64,000 bases of DNA from Anaerovorax odorimutans (lineage in GTDB: Bacteria; Bacillota; Clostridia; Peptostreptococcales; Anaerovoracaceae): assembly GCF_024459955.1 (NCBI RefSeq), contig NZ_JANFXK010000009.1, positions 85,413 through 149,412 of the forward strand, given 5' to 3'. Shown here piece after piece: positions 25,184-34,084 of the stretch; positions within the stretch are counted from its first letter, which is position 1; every line of letters begins with the position of its first letter. The notes under the pieces were generated by a model. It did no database searches, was not told where the DNA came from, and saw only the letters and a list, made by a program, of their open reading frames with translations. The translations under genes and the position numbers were made by a program.

Positions 25184-25250
25184 ATGGATAGATAGAAAAA
25201 CGAAAGGAGCGTATGGTGTTTTGATTTAAAGGCACCAGCAATAAAGAAAA

Positions 25251-26018
25251 ATGGGCAGTGCAACAGCAAAACCTATTCAGTCAGTCGAGCGAGCATTAAG
25301 AATCCTTGAGCAATTCACCCTATCGGAGCCAAAAATCAATCTATCGGATCTGGCAAAGAAAACCGGTTTGAAAAGAACTACTTGCTATGGAATCGCAGAA
25401 ACTTTACTGAAAAACAAATATCTTAATTATGATGAATCAACTGGCAAATACTCCTTAGGCGTTTCAAATTATATTTTAGGCCAAATCTATGCTCAAAGTA
25501 TGGAAATACGAGCCATTGCAAGTCCCTATATCAACCAGTTGGCAGAAAAATATCAAACCGCGGTTCACCTGGTCGTACCTGACGGCTATGATGCGGTGTA
25601 TATCGATAAAGTCGGTGAAACAGAATCGTTTCGAATTCTCTCCCGGGTAGGGAAACGGGCGGAACTGTTCGCTGCCGCAATCAGTAAGGTTGTGCTGGCC
25701 TATCAGGAGGAATCCGTTCTCGATCAATTGCTCAGCAAACCTATGCCACGATATACATCCAACTCCATTACGGATCCGTTTACATTCCGACAAATGTTAA
25801 ATGACGTGCGCGAAAAAAAAATTGCCATAGACAACGAGGAACTCGATGTAGGACTTGTTTGTATCGCAACTCCCATTGAAAACAATAAGGGAACCTTAAT
25901 CGCAGTTATCAGCGTATCCGGAATTTCCGAGAAAATGCTGGAACAGAAAAAAGCTATCGAATCTGATTTGCTGCAATGTGCTTCAAACATCAAGCAGACG
26001 ATTGGCGATGTACTCTAA
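25251..26018 (+). CDS. IclR-family transcriptional regulator
   Basis: The 255-residue protein has a winged helix in its first 70 residues (SVERALRILEQF, INLSDLAKKTGLKRTTCYGI) and the IclR effector-binding domain after it. The ligand-pocket segments include VYIDKVGETESFRI and DNEELDVGLVCIATPI. Such proteins sense small carboxylates and control catabolic operons. In-frame stops just upstream force the ATG at 25251, yet the best ribosome site (AAAGGAG, 25204-25210) precedes a three-codon mini-frame (ATG GTG TTT TGA) at 25213, so translation may be coupled. It is a single-gene unit with its own terminator. The target is unknown. Confidence 0.9.
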   Translation: MGSATAKPIQSVERALRILEQFTLSEPKINLSDLAKKTGLKRTTCYGIAETLLKNKYLNYDESTGKYSLGVSNYILGQIYAQSMEIRAIASPYINQLAEKYQTAVHLVVPDGYDAVYIDKVGETESFRILSRVGKRAELFAAAISKVVLAYQEESVLDQLLSKPMPRYTSNSITDPFTFRQMLNDVREKKIAIDNEELDVGLVCIATPIENNKGTLIAVISVSGISEKMLEQKKAIESDLLQCASNIKQTIGDVL

Positions 26019-26044
26019 TAATCACTTCATTCTTATCTAATTAC

Positions 26045-26081
26045 ATGCTATCACAGCAAAATATGTGATAGCATGTTTTTT
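26045..26081 (+). terminator. Terminator after the IclR gene
   Basis: ATGCTATCACA and TGTGATAGCAT form a perfect 11-base stem with an 8-base loop, followed by a T run. Confidence 0.9.
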
Positions 26082-26187
26082 CTTTTGGCAGATTTTTTTC
26101 ATTGTATTTGGGTAAAATTTAATTTACATTTTATTCCATTTATGTTACAATTACTTACAGTTAATATTTTCCACACATTGAAAGGAG

Positions 26188-27222
26188 GTGCTTCATATCG
26201 CACTCACATTAAAAAACGACCTTCTCTTCAAAGCCGTTTACGGCCGCGAAGATGAACGGTGTAAACAGGCATTGATTGCTGTTCTCAATCTGATTCTGGA
26301 TCGAAAGGACGATCCGATCCGTCGAATCGAGTACAAGAATCCCTTCAATATCCGGGAATTTGAAGCCCAAAAAGAATCCGTGATGGATATTAAGGCGGAA
26401 ACCGACATGCACGAGCTGCTGGACCTGGAAATCCACCTGTGCCACGACGATGATTTCATTCCTCATAATCTGCTTTATCTGGCCGGTATGGTTCGAGAAT
26501 CCTTGGAAGCAGGGCAGAAATATGGTATGATGAAGAAAAGCATTTGTATCTTTATCGTTGATTTTGTCCTGCACAAGCAAACCGATCGGTTTGCCACTGA
26601 TTTCTGGTTCATGGAACGCCGGGATACCTTTCAGTTGACGGATCTGGCCGGATTATACTATTTGGAGCTACCCAAGGTAAATCCGGGCAGAGCAAAGCCC
26701 GTCAGCCAAATGAATGAACTGGAACGATACCTGGAGTATCTCCGTTACGCCGGAGAACCGGATCAGGAAGCATATCTGGAGGAGCTGCGCAGGCAGGGCG
26801 GAAAGGAGATCGATATGACCGACGAATTGCTGCGTAAAGCCACGGCCGACGAGATTATTCGGGAACAGGCCATTGCCAGAGAAAAGTTTATTCTGAAACA
26901 AAAATCCGCGGAGAGGCGGGAGCGGCAGCTGAACGAATCCATTGAACATTTGGAAAGAAAGTTCGCGCAGGAACAGCAGGTTTACGAAGCGAGGTTAGTT
27001 CAGGAACAGCAGGCCTATGAAAAGAAACTGGTTCAGGAACAGCAGGCCTATGAAAAGAAACTGGCTCAGGAGCGGCAGGCCCGTGAACAGCTGGAAGAGA
27101 GTCTCAAACAGGAACAAAAACGGTTGGTAAGAAATCTTGCGGCCAACGACATGTCGCCTGATCAAATCGCACAGGCCACAGGGCTTTCCCTGGAGACTGT
27201 GAAAATCCAGCTCAAAGACTGA
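26188..27222 (+). CDS. Rpn-family PD-(D/E)XK nuclease (recombination-promoting nuclease/putative transposase)
   Basis: The 344-residue protein starts in the family-typical way (LTLKNDLLFKAVYG). The nuclease core shows the Asp of SVMDIKAETD and the acidic strand LLDLEIHL, matching the D...ExK-like active site. A long charged C-terminal coiled coil contains three near-identical blocks around QEQQAYEKKL, then a small helix-turn-helix-like end (MSPDQIAQATGLSLETVKIQ). The start is unusual: the only normal start codon, the GTG at 26188, overlaps the AAAGGAGGTG ribosome site, and the well-spaced in-frame codon is ATC (26197). Confidence 0.8.
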   Translation: MLHIALTLKNDLLFKAVYGREDERCKQALIAVLNLILDRKDDPIRRIEYKNPFNIREFEAQKESVMDIKAETDMHELLDLEIHLCHDDDFIPHNLLYLAGMVRESLEAGQKYGMMKKSICIFIVDFVLHKQTDRFATDFWFMERRDTFQLTDLAGLYYLELPKVNPGRAKPVSQMNELERYLEYLRYAGEPDQEAYLEELRRQGGKEIDMTDELLRKATADEIIREQAIAREKFILKQKSAERRERQLNESIEHLERKFAQEQQVYEARLVQEQQAYEKKLVQEQQAYEKKLAQERQAREQLEESLKQEQKRLVRNLAANDMSPDQIAQATGLSLETVKIQLKD

Positions 27223-27318
27223 TTTTATCTCTGCCGTCCGGGTGGGACCGGCATTATTTAGGCAGAAAAGAGCCTTCGGCACAGGCCGAAGACAATTATA
27301 AAAGGACCCAACTTTTAA

Positions 27319-27356
27319 GCAAGCAGCATGGAAATTTGCCTGGTTGCTTTTTTTAT
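27319..27356 (+). terminator. Terminator after the Rpn-family gene
   Basis: GCAAGCAG pairs imperfectly with CTGGTTGC around a short loop, followed by a T run. Confidence 0.6.
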
Positions 27357-27496
27357 TAATTGTAAAATATCGAATATGCGGCATTCCGGATTCCACCCGT
27401 TAGCAGGCGAGACGCCTGCAAGACCAAGCAAGTGGCAGGTTCCGGCAATATAAGTGAAGAATATCTGCTGCGGCTCGCCTCTTATAAATCAGGAAT

Positions 27497-27850
27497 GTCG
27501 CCTTTTTTGACAATATGCATATTTGTTCAACAATGGATTTATTTCGATGTTATTGTTGCGATATTTCCAAGGTTTGCGGTCTCTCTTTCTGTTCAAAGCT
27601 GCATATTTGATCGAGTTTTTATGTCCGCATGCTTTGTATCCTTGAAAAAAGGTCAACAAGAACCTGACTTTTCGCTGCGTGTTGACAAAAATAGCAATTT
27701 TCCTTTTAAGCAGCATTTCCTACGAGCCGCTCCCTGCAGCGCCCTAGCCCCGTACCTTTTACATGGGGACAACACCCAAATATCAATGGGCGCCGGGAAG
27801 CAGCATAGTTTTGATAGTTTCACAGTGATTTTGGAAAATAGAAACGGCTA
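27497..27850 (-). repeat. Dispersed mosaic repeat, copy C
   Basis: The reverse complement of 27497-27720 matches 22330-22546 closely (landmarks ACACGCAGCGAAAAG, TTTTTTCAAGGATACA, CCGCAAACCTTGGAAATA, GAACAAATATGCATATTG). The part at 27770-27828 matches 13160-13220. It fills most of the 630-base gap after the Rpn-family gene, and I see no gene in it. Confidence 0.8.
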
Positions 27851-27852
27851 AA

Positions 27853-28629
27853 TTACGCTTTTTCATACAACTCCTTGGCAAACACCGCCGCTCCTATGGC
27901 TCCCACCTCCTGGGGATAAGGGGCCGCCTTGATTTCTCGCCCCAAGGTTTCTCCCATGGTTTTTACCATATTGGAATTCAGCGCCACGCCGCCTGTCATA
28001 AACACGCAGTCTTTCAGGCCAACGCGCCCGCACATACCGGACACTCTTTTGGCGATTGCCCTGTGCGCGCCTTTGGCAACGTCTGACCGTTTTTCGCCTG
28101 ACGCCAGCCGTGAAATCACTTCGCTTTCCGCAAATACGGTACAGACGCTGCTTATGGGCACCTCCTTTGTGGATTGACCGGCCAAATGGGATAGATCGCT
28201 CAAATCACAGCCAAGCACTCTGGCCATTACTTCTAAAAATCTGCCTGTACCTGCCGCACATTTCTCATTCATAACGAAATTCTCAACGATACCGTTTGCC
28301 CCGATTTTTATTACCTTTGCGTCCTGCCCGCCTATGTCAATAATCGATCCTGCTGATTCACATAAATAAGATACCCCTTTTGCGTGGCATGAAATTTCGG
28401 TGATCTGTTTGTCCGCATGTTCATATGTAATGCGCCCGTACCCAGTGACAACTGTAAATTTAACGGTGTCCACTTCCACTCCCGCCTCATCAAACACCAG
28501 CTCCAGCGCCCGCTCCACACCTTTTGTTCCCGTTCCCTCATTAACGGCGGCATGTGCGATCAGCGCGCCCTTATCATCTAAAATCGCAGCTTTGGAAGAG
28601 GATGATCCAATATCGATTCCTAAGTACAT
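27853..28629 (-). CDS. 2-Hydroxyacyl-CoA dehydratase activator (ATP-dependent archerase)
   Basis: The 258-residue ASKHA-fold ATPase has the phosphate loop GIDIGSSSSKAA. Two Cys hold the [4Fe-4S] cluster between the two subunits of a dimer (NEKCAAGTGRFLE and ISSVCTVFAESE). GGDAK-type and late MTGGVALN motifs complete the nucleotide site. It drives one electron into the dehydratase with ATP. GGGAGG seven or so bases before 28629 sets the start. It is the last gene of the seven-gene operon, directly after the dehydratase subunits it activates. Function is oxygen sensitive. Confidence 0.93.
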   Translation of the reverse strand: MYLGIDIGSSSSKAAILDDKGALIAHAAVNEGTGTKGVERALELVFDEAGVEVDTVKFTVVTGYGRITYEHADKQITEISCHAKGVSYLCESAGSIIDIGGQDAKVIKIGANGIVENFVMNEKCAAGTGRFLEVMARVLGCDLSDLSHLAGQSTKEVPISSVCTVFAESEVISRLASGEKRSDVAKGAHRAIAKRVSGMCGRVGLKDCVFMTGGVALNSNMVKTMGETLGREIKAAPYPQEVGAIGAAVFAKELYEKA

Positions 28630-28683
28630 AGTTTCCTCCCTGTTTCCCTTCCTGGGAAAATTTTGATCCCGGTCCATCGGCAG

Positions 28684-29808
28684 TCATATCAGCATTTCGG
28701 CGAAGCTCTGAATTCTTGTTCTTATCTGCTCAAAGGATTCAATCTGCTGATCCAGTTCCAGGTATAGGACTGGAATCCCGGCCTTTTCAAGCTGCGCTTT
28801 ATAAACGGGATAGTCAAATTCTTCCGGGTCGCAGAATTTCATCATACATACGATAACTGCCTGAGCCTCCCGCTCTTTGACCATATCGATGAGCATCTGT
28901 CCCCTTGATTTCTTCTGTTCCGCCAGAAAAGCGCAGCCTCTCTGATCGATGACCCTTCCCGCCATTTTTTCCCAGACGCTGCCTTCTTTTCTGGCTGGTG
29001 TCCGAAACTGCCTGGACTCCTGCGCGATATCATCCGCCGCCACGCTGATCTCACACTCGCGGAACAGATCGAGAATTTCAGCAGGTTCGCCGATCAGCCC
29101 GGTGGTTATAACCTTCACGCCGTGAAACGCCTCTTTCTCCATGGCCTTGAGACCATCGATCACTTTTTTTATTTCCTCCATATACAGTTTTTTGTCCATG
29201 AAGTACCCGGCCTTAATGAGCAAATGTCTGGTTCTGGCATCGATTATAAGAGGATAATCACAGGCCACTTCTGTGAATTCACGCATGGCCGCTCTGTATT
29301 CCTCGTATACGGCGAAGGCTTCTTCCACATTTTTATCCGTAATCAGCGTATGGGTTGCCTTTTCAAAATCCGACCGCACACGCTTTAATTCAGCTTCCAG
29401 GTATTCTTCCGCCGCCCTGTTCCATCTTGCCTGGGGGTAAACCATCCCAATCATGGGAACCTGCGGCACCGCTGTTTTCCAGTTTTCGATGACGCATTTT
29501 AAAGTATCGCACAGGCCCGGTATGATGATCGCCTTCAGCTGGTCGTAAACACCTCTCATACCCAGCTCCATATTCGCTCTCATGATCGAACAGCAGAACC
29601 CCTGCAGAAATTTATCGGCCATTTTGATCTCCGTCCTGCCTCCCCAGAGACCCACGGGAACAAACCCTGCCGCATAAACGATTTCTTCCGGCGTATAAAT
29701 CGGAAAGCATCCCACTGCGTCTTTTCCGCATTCTGCCTTTATGGATGCTACGGCTTTGGCAGGATTCAGCGCCCGTTCTTCCAGTTTCATAATCGTTTCC
29801 TTTAACAT
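28684..29808 (-). CDS. 2-Hydroxyacyl-CoA dehydratase, beta-type subunit
   Basis: The 374-residue protein belongs to the HgdB/FldC-like family. Cys residues in AVGCFPIYTPEE, GFCCSIMRAN and PGLCDTLKC are the likely ligands of the active-site [4Fe-4S] cluster. With the alpha subunit it removes water from a (R)-2-hydroxyacyl-CoA by a ketyl-radical mechanism. The ATG overlaps the previous stop (TAATG), with AAAGGAGGG upstream. The substrate is not readable from sequence; lactoyl-, phenyllactoyl-, 2-hydroxyisocaproyl- and 2-hydroxyglutaryl-CoA are all known in the family. Confidence 0.92.
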   Translation of the reverse strand: MLKETIMKLEERALNPAKAVASIKAECGKDAVGCFPIYTPEEIVYAAGFVPVGLWGGRTEIKMADKFLQGFCCSIMRANMELGMRGVYDQLKAIIIPGLCDTLKCVIENWKTAVPQVPMIGMVYPQARWNRAAEEYLEAELKRVRSDFEKATHTLITDKNVEEAFAVYEEYRAAMREFTEVACDYPLIIDARTRHLLIKAGYFMDKKLYMEEIKKVIDGLKAMEKEAFHGVKVITTGLIGEPAEILDLFRECEISVAADDIAQESRQFRTPARKEGSVWEKMAGRVIDQRGCAFLAEQKKSRGQMLIDMVKEREAQAVIVCMMKFCDPEEFDYPVYKAQLEKAGIPVLYLELDQQIESFEQIRTRIQSFAEMLI

Positions 29809-31031
29809 TACCTTCCCTCCTTTGCCGCTTTACGCCGCTCCATCATTTCCACAAGAGCCTGTATTCTCGTTTCATACTGCGCCTGGGAAAGCACTCGCGG
29901 ATCGCACATATCACCGTCGAATACAACCGATGGAATCCCGGCCTTTTCTTCCAATCTCCGCTGCTGTTCATATACGGTGAAATCCATAAGCTTGCAGCTT
30001 CTGTTTGAATGGAACACCACCCCGTCAATATTGAAATCCGCGGCCAGCCCGAGCATCGTATCCGAAACATAGTCTACACAGCGGTTTGCGTGATAGTAGC
30101 TGTAGGCTCTGGCCATGCCCTCGATATCGTTTGTTTCATAGAAAATCGTCCATGCGTCAGGATAGAGAGACGTTACTACGTTTACCCCGTATTTCTTCAG
30201 AATCTTATAGGTTGGACTTAAGTGTACCCAGCAGGCGATGCCGTCCCAGATGATTCTGTATTTTTCTTCTCCTTCTTTCCAGGGCCCCAGTCCTTTTTTC
30301 GCTCGTTCCTCCAGCTCCTCATACCACAGCCGAAATAGATCCCTGCCTTCCTTTTTCCCCCGGATGCAGACCACAAGAGCCATATAGTTAAACATATCAA
30401 ACCCGTTTAAAGGCGATGGATTGGCCCGGGCTGTAAAACAGGCCTTTCTCCACCAGTACGCGGTTTCATTGGAAATCCGCATGACTTCCGATAACTTATC
30501 GTAGTCAAATTCTTTGCCGGTTATTTCCTCCAGTTGGCCGATCACATGTTCAAGCTGCCCTCTCATATAGGCAATAGTGTGATCCGCGGCTTCATAGCGA
30601 TGATTGAACGGCGTGTCAAAGAGAATAAAGGGAATGTCCAGCTCTGTCGCCAGGTTTTCATACCATTTCGCCACGGTGGTGCAGATATTATTGCAGCAGA
30701 ATACCAGATCCGGCGCCGGAATATTACAGGCATCCGATTCCATAATATCCTTATAGCCCAGGTTCACTCTAGCATAGGAGCAGATATCAATGGAATACCC
30801 GCAGCTTTCCGACCGCTCGAGAAAGTCCATGGACTGTTTTCTCGCCGCAACGGCAGCCGCGTGGTTTTCAGGATATACAACATAGATATCCATTGCTTCA
30901 AGGAGTTCCTGCGGGCAGATGGAAGTCGCCCATGCTACCAATTTACCTTCCGCCTTTGCCTTGCCCGCATCAGCGTAATGCTGCGCCACCAGCTCATTCA
31001 GCATCTGTTTTGATGTTTTTTTCTCCGTCAT
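29808..31031 (-). CDS. 2-Hydroxyacyl-CoA dehydratase, alpha-type subunit
   Basis: The 407-residue protein is the HgdA/FldB-like partner. It has the N-terminal WATSICPQELLEAM and SESCGYSIDICSYARVNLG Cys-bearing segments and a further Cys pair in LVFCCNNICTT that can bind the cluster. It forms the heterodimeric dehydratase with the next gene, one base of overlap away. GAGGTGAGAG precedes the ATG at 31031. Upstream lie EtfA, EtfB and an acyl-CoA dehydrogenase that would reduce the enoyl-CoA product. Confidence 0.92.
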   Translation of the reverse strand: MTEKKTSKQMLNELVAQHYADAGKAKAEGKLVAWATSICPQELLEAMDIYVVYPENHAAAVAARKQSMDFLERSESCGYSIDICSYARVNLGYKDIMESDACNIPAPDLVFCCNNICTTVAKWYENLATELDIPFILFDTPFNHRYEAADHTIAYMRGQLEHVIGQLEEITGKEFDYDKLSEVMRISNETAYWWRKACFTARANPSPLNGFDMFNYMALVVCIRGKKEGRDLFRLWYEELEERAKKGLGPWKEGEEKYRIIWDGIACWVHLSPTYKILKKYGVNVVTSLYPDAWTIFYETNDIEGMARAYSYYHANRCVDYVSDTMLGLAADFNIDGVVFHSNRSCKLMDFTVYEQQRRLEEKAGIPSVVFDGDMCDPRVLSQAQYETRIQALVEMMERRKAAKEGR

Positions 31032-31040
31032 ACTCTCACC

Positions 31041-32117
31041 TCATGATTCAGCGTCCCACTGAGCAATAATTTCCGGGACCACTTTTTTCAGATCCCCGCA
31101 AATCGCGTAATCGGCAATTTGCATCATCGGCGCCTGCGGATCTTTATTAACAGCAACGATGACATCGGAACCCTTCATTCCGGCCTGATGCTGAATCGCA
31201 CCGGAGATTCCGCAGGCAAAATAAATTTTAGGCTTGACCGTAGTTCCCGTTTGCCCCACCTGATGGCTCTGATCGATCCAGCCCGAATCGACCGCCGCAC
31301 GGGAAGCCCCAACCACGCCGCCGACTTTGGCCGCGAATTCTTCCATTAGCCGAAAGCCCTCCGCGCTGCCCAAGCCTCTTCCTCCTGAACAGATAATATC
31401 CGCATCTGTGAGTGAAACCAATTCTTTGGCCGCCTTAACCACTTCCACAACTTCCACATGAATATCATCCGCCGACAACTGGGCGCAGACCCGGATCAGC
31501 TGTCCCCTGGCGCCTTGTTTCTTTTCTCTGGGGTCCATTACTCCCGGCCTCACAGTCGCCATCTGCGGTCTCGTATTGGGCGTAACAATGGTAGCCATAA
31601 GATTCCCGCCAAAGGCCGGCCTCGTCTGCTTTAAACCGTTATCGTCATTCCGGCCGGAAATCCCGTCGGTGCTGGCTGTCGTATAGGTCTTGAGATACTC
31701 CACATAATTTGCCGTATTGATATCCAGTCTGGTGCAGTCCGCTGTCAGCCCCGTGTCCAGCCTTGCCGCGATTCTCGGAGCCAGATCCCTTCCAATAAAG
31801 GTGGCCCCAAAGAGAACGATTTCCGGCTTATAAGTCCGGATTGCGTCGGTCATCGCTTTCGCATAAGCGTCAGTGGTATATTCTTTCAAAAGGAAGTGAT
31901 CGATTTGATACACCACATCCGCACCGTACGCATAAAGCTCATCCACCAGATGATCGACGCCGTCCCCCGCAAGAACCGCGCATACCCTTGTATCCTTGCT
32001 GATTTCTCTCGATAAACGATAGCCTTCGCCGAGAAGCTGCCGGGCCACATTCATCAGTTTTCCCTGCCTCTGTTCGGTAAACACCCATACGTCTTTGTAT
32101 TCTGCAAAGTTCGCCAT
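31041..32117 (-). CDS. etfA: Electron transfer flavoprotein, alpha subunit
   Basis: The 358-residue protein ends in the FAD-binding domain, with SGGRGLGSAEGF, VGASRAAVDSGW, HQVGQTGTTVKPKIY and the ISGAIQHQAGM signature. The N-terminal half carries the flavodoxin-like domain I. With EtfB it shuttles electrons to the acyl-CoA dehydrogenase, and in Clostridia such a complex can also bifurcate electrons from NADH. It lies 12 bases downstream of etfB. Confidence 0.95.
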   Translation of the reverse strand: MANFAEYKDVWVFTEQRQGKLMNVARQLLGEGYRLSREISKDTRVCAVLAGDGVDHLVDELYAYGADVVYQIDHFLLKEYTTDAYAKAMTDAIRTYKPEIVLFGATFIGRDLAPRIAARLDTGLTADCTRLDINTANYVEYLKTYTTASTDGISGRNDDNGLKQTRPAFGGNLMATIVTPNTRPQMATVRPGVMDPREKKQGARGQLIRVCAQLSADDIHVEVVEVVKAAKELVSLTDADIICSGGRGLGSAEGFRLMEEFAAKVGGVVGASRAAVDSGWIDQSHQVGQTGTTVKPKIYFACGISGAIQHQAGMKGSDVIVAVNKDPQAPMMQIADYAICGDLKKVVPEIIAQWDAES

Positions 32118-32129
32118 TTTGTCATCCTC

Positions 32130-32918
32130 CTAGATTATGTGCTTTTCCTTAAGTTCCGCAAGCAGATTCCCTGCCAGTTCCTTCGCCGTATCGCCTTTGA
32201 CGGACACGCCTTTCCCCTTTGGCTTTGGCGTGAAGGATCGGTATACGTTGGTCGGAGAAGCTTTCAGTCCGACCAATTCCTCATTTACACCGATATCCTC
32301 CGCGCTCCAGACTTTGATCTCTGCCGCAGCTCCCTTTAAGATACCGCGTATACTCATATATCTGGGCGTATTCAATTCTTTGATACAGGTCAGGACACAG
32401 GGCATCGTTGTTTTGAGAACCTGGTAGCCGTCTTCCAGCGCCCTTTGCACGGTGATCCGCTTGCCCTCCATTTGAAATTCTCTCACATATGTAATTTGAG
32501 GGATTCCCAGCTTCTCTGCGATCTGCGGACCGACCTGGGCCGTGTCTCCGTCAATGGCCTGTCTGCCCGCGAAGATCAGGTCGTAATTTCCGATTTTACG
32601 AATTCCTGCCGCCAGCGCATTGGAGGTCGCCCAGGTGTCCGAACCGCCCAGTGCTCTGTCTGACAGCAAGACCGCTTCGTCAGCGCCCATGGCAATGCAT
32701 TCCTCCAGCATTTCCCTGGCCTGGGGCGGTCCCATCGTCAGAACGATCACCTCCGTTTTCGGATCGCGGTCTTTGATTTTGAGGGCTTCCTCCAAGGCAT
32801 TGGCATCATCATGATTCAGTATGGATTCCACCCCATCCCGAATCAGCGTCCCGGTTTCCGGGTTGATCTTAATTTCATTTGTATTTGGCACCTGCTTTAC
32901 ACACACGATTATTTTCAT
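32130..32918 (-). CDS. etfB: Electron transfer flavoprotein, beta subunit
   Basis: The 262-residue protein has the family start KIIVCVKQVPNT, the central DLIFAGRQAIDGDTAQVGPQ segment and an intact C-terminal arm. It holds AMP or a second FAD (the bifurcating type); whether this pair bifurcates cannot be settled by eye. It is located between the acyl-CoA dehydrogenase (13 bases upstream) and etfA. Confidence 0.95.
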   Translation of the reverse strand: MKIIVCVKQVPNTNEIKINPETGTLIRDGVESILNHDDANALEEALKIKDRDPKTEVIVLTMGPPQAREMLEECIAMGADEAVLLSDRALGGSDTWATSNALAAGIRKIGNYDLIFAGRQAIDGDTAQVGPQIAEKLGIPQITYVREFQMEGKRITVQRALEDGYQVLKTTMPCVLTCIKELNTPRYMSIRGILKGAAAEIKVWSAEDIGVNEELVGLKASPTNVYRSFTPKPKGKGVSVKGDTAKELAGNLLAELKEKHII

Positions 32919-32931
32919 GTTCCGCTCCCTC

Positions 32932-34071
32932 CTATTTAAAAATACTGCCTGAGATAACCATTTTCATTACTTCCGACGTACCTTCGTAAATTTCGGTTAT
33001 CTTCTGATCTCTGTACATTCGTTCCACCGGATAGTCTTTGATGTACCCGTATCCGCCATGGAACTGTACCGCTTTATCCACTACATAGGAGGCTGTTTCG
33101 GAGCATGCCAGTTTGGCCTGAGCGGCTTCCACGGTGCTTGGAAGCCCCCTGTCCCGCATATTGCAGGCATTATAAAGAAGAAACCTCGCACCGTCGATCC
33201 TTGTTTTCATATTGGCCATCTCAAAAGCCAGCGCCTGAAATTTGTTCAGGCTCCTGCCAAACTGCTTTCTCTGCTTCATGTATTCGACGGTCTGATCGAA
33301 TGCTCCCTGAGCGATTCCAAGGGCCTGCGCCGCGATTCCAAGCCTTCCCACATCAAGGGAGGTCATGGCTGTTTTAAAGCCTTTGCCTTCTTTTCCCAGC
33401 AGATTTTCTTTGGGTATTCTGCAGTCTTCAAATACAAGCTCTGCGGCAATGGACGCACGAATGCCCATTTTGTTTTCTTTTTTCCCCCTTGAAAACCCCG
33501 GAGTTCCCTTCTCCACGATAAAGGAGCTGATTCCTTTGTTCCCCTTACTCTTATCGGTCATCGCCATAATAACGTACACATCCGCGATTCCGCCGCCGGA
33601 AATGAACACCTTTGAACCGTTAAGAATCCAGCAGTCACCGCCGTCCGCCGCTGTTGTCTGCTGCATCGCGGCATCCGTTCCCGCGTTCGGCTCTGTCAGA
33701 CCAAATGCTCCCAGCTTTTTTCCCGAAAGAAGGTCCGGCAGATATTTCCGTTTTTGTTCTTCCGTGCCATATGTAAAAATCGGCCAGCAGCAAAGGGCGT
33801 TGTGCGTCTGAACGATTACGCCATGGGAGGCGTCCACCTTGGAAAGCTCTTCCACTGCCATAATATAGGTCAGGTAGTCCGTTCCCGCTCCCCCGTATTC
33901 TTTAGGAAACGGCATTCCCATCACACCCAGCTTTCCAAGCTTTGCTACGGTTTCATAAGGGTATTTCGCCTCTGCGTCCAGCTCCTCTGCTATGGGAGCG
34001 ATTTCTGTTTCCGCAAACTCCTTAATCATCTTTTTTACCATTTGCTGTTCTCTCGAATAAGTAAATTCCAT
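32932..34071 (-). CDS. Acyl-CoA dehydrogenase, used here as an enoyl-CoA reductase
   Basis: The 379-residue protein is of normal size for short-chain acyl-CoA dehydrogenases. Visible motifs are FGLTEPNAGTDAA, the FAD-binding QTVEYMKQRKQFG stretch and the C-terminal catalytic Glu in EIYEGTSEVM. AAGGAG upstream of 34071 sets the start; 29 codons further upstream overlap the CoA-transferase gene and are rejected. Operon position with EtfAB and a 2-hydroxyacyl-CoA dehydratase implies reduction of acryloyl-, crotonyl- or substituted enoyl-CoA as an electron sink. Confidence 0.92.
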   Translation of the reverse strand: MEFTYSREQQMVKKMIKEFAETEIAPIAEELDAEAKYPYETVAKLGKLGVMGMPFPKEYGGAGTDYLTYIMAVEELSKVDASHGVIVQTHNALCCWPIFTYGTEEQKRKYLPDLLSGKKLGAFGLTEPNAGTDAAMQQTTAADGGDCWILNGSKVFISGGGIADVYVIMAMTDKSKGNKGISSFIVEKGTPGFSRGKKENKMGIRASIAAELVFEDCRIPKENLLGKEGKGFKTAMTSLDVGRLGIAAQALGIAQGAFDQTVEYMKQRKQFGRSLNKFQALAFEMANMKTRIDGARFLLYNACNMRDRGLPSTVEAAQAKLACSETASYVVDKAVQFHGGYGYIKDYPVERMYRDQKITEIYEGTSEVMKMVISGSIFK

Positions 34072-34084
34072 ATGCCTTTTCTCC

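Noticed and set aside
27853..31031. Glutamate fermentation by the 2-hydroxyglutarate route (HgdABC)
   Set aside because: No glutaconyl-CoA decarboxylase or Gct-type two-subunit transferase is present, and an acyl-CoA dehydrogenase with EtfAB follows instead. Substrate left open.
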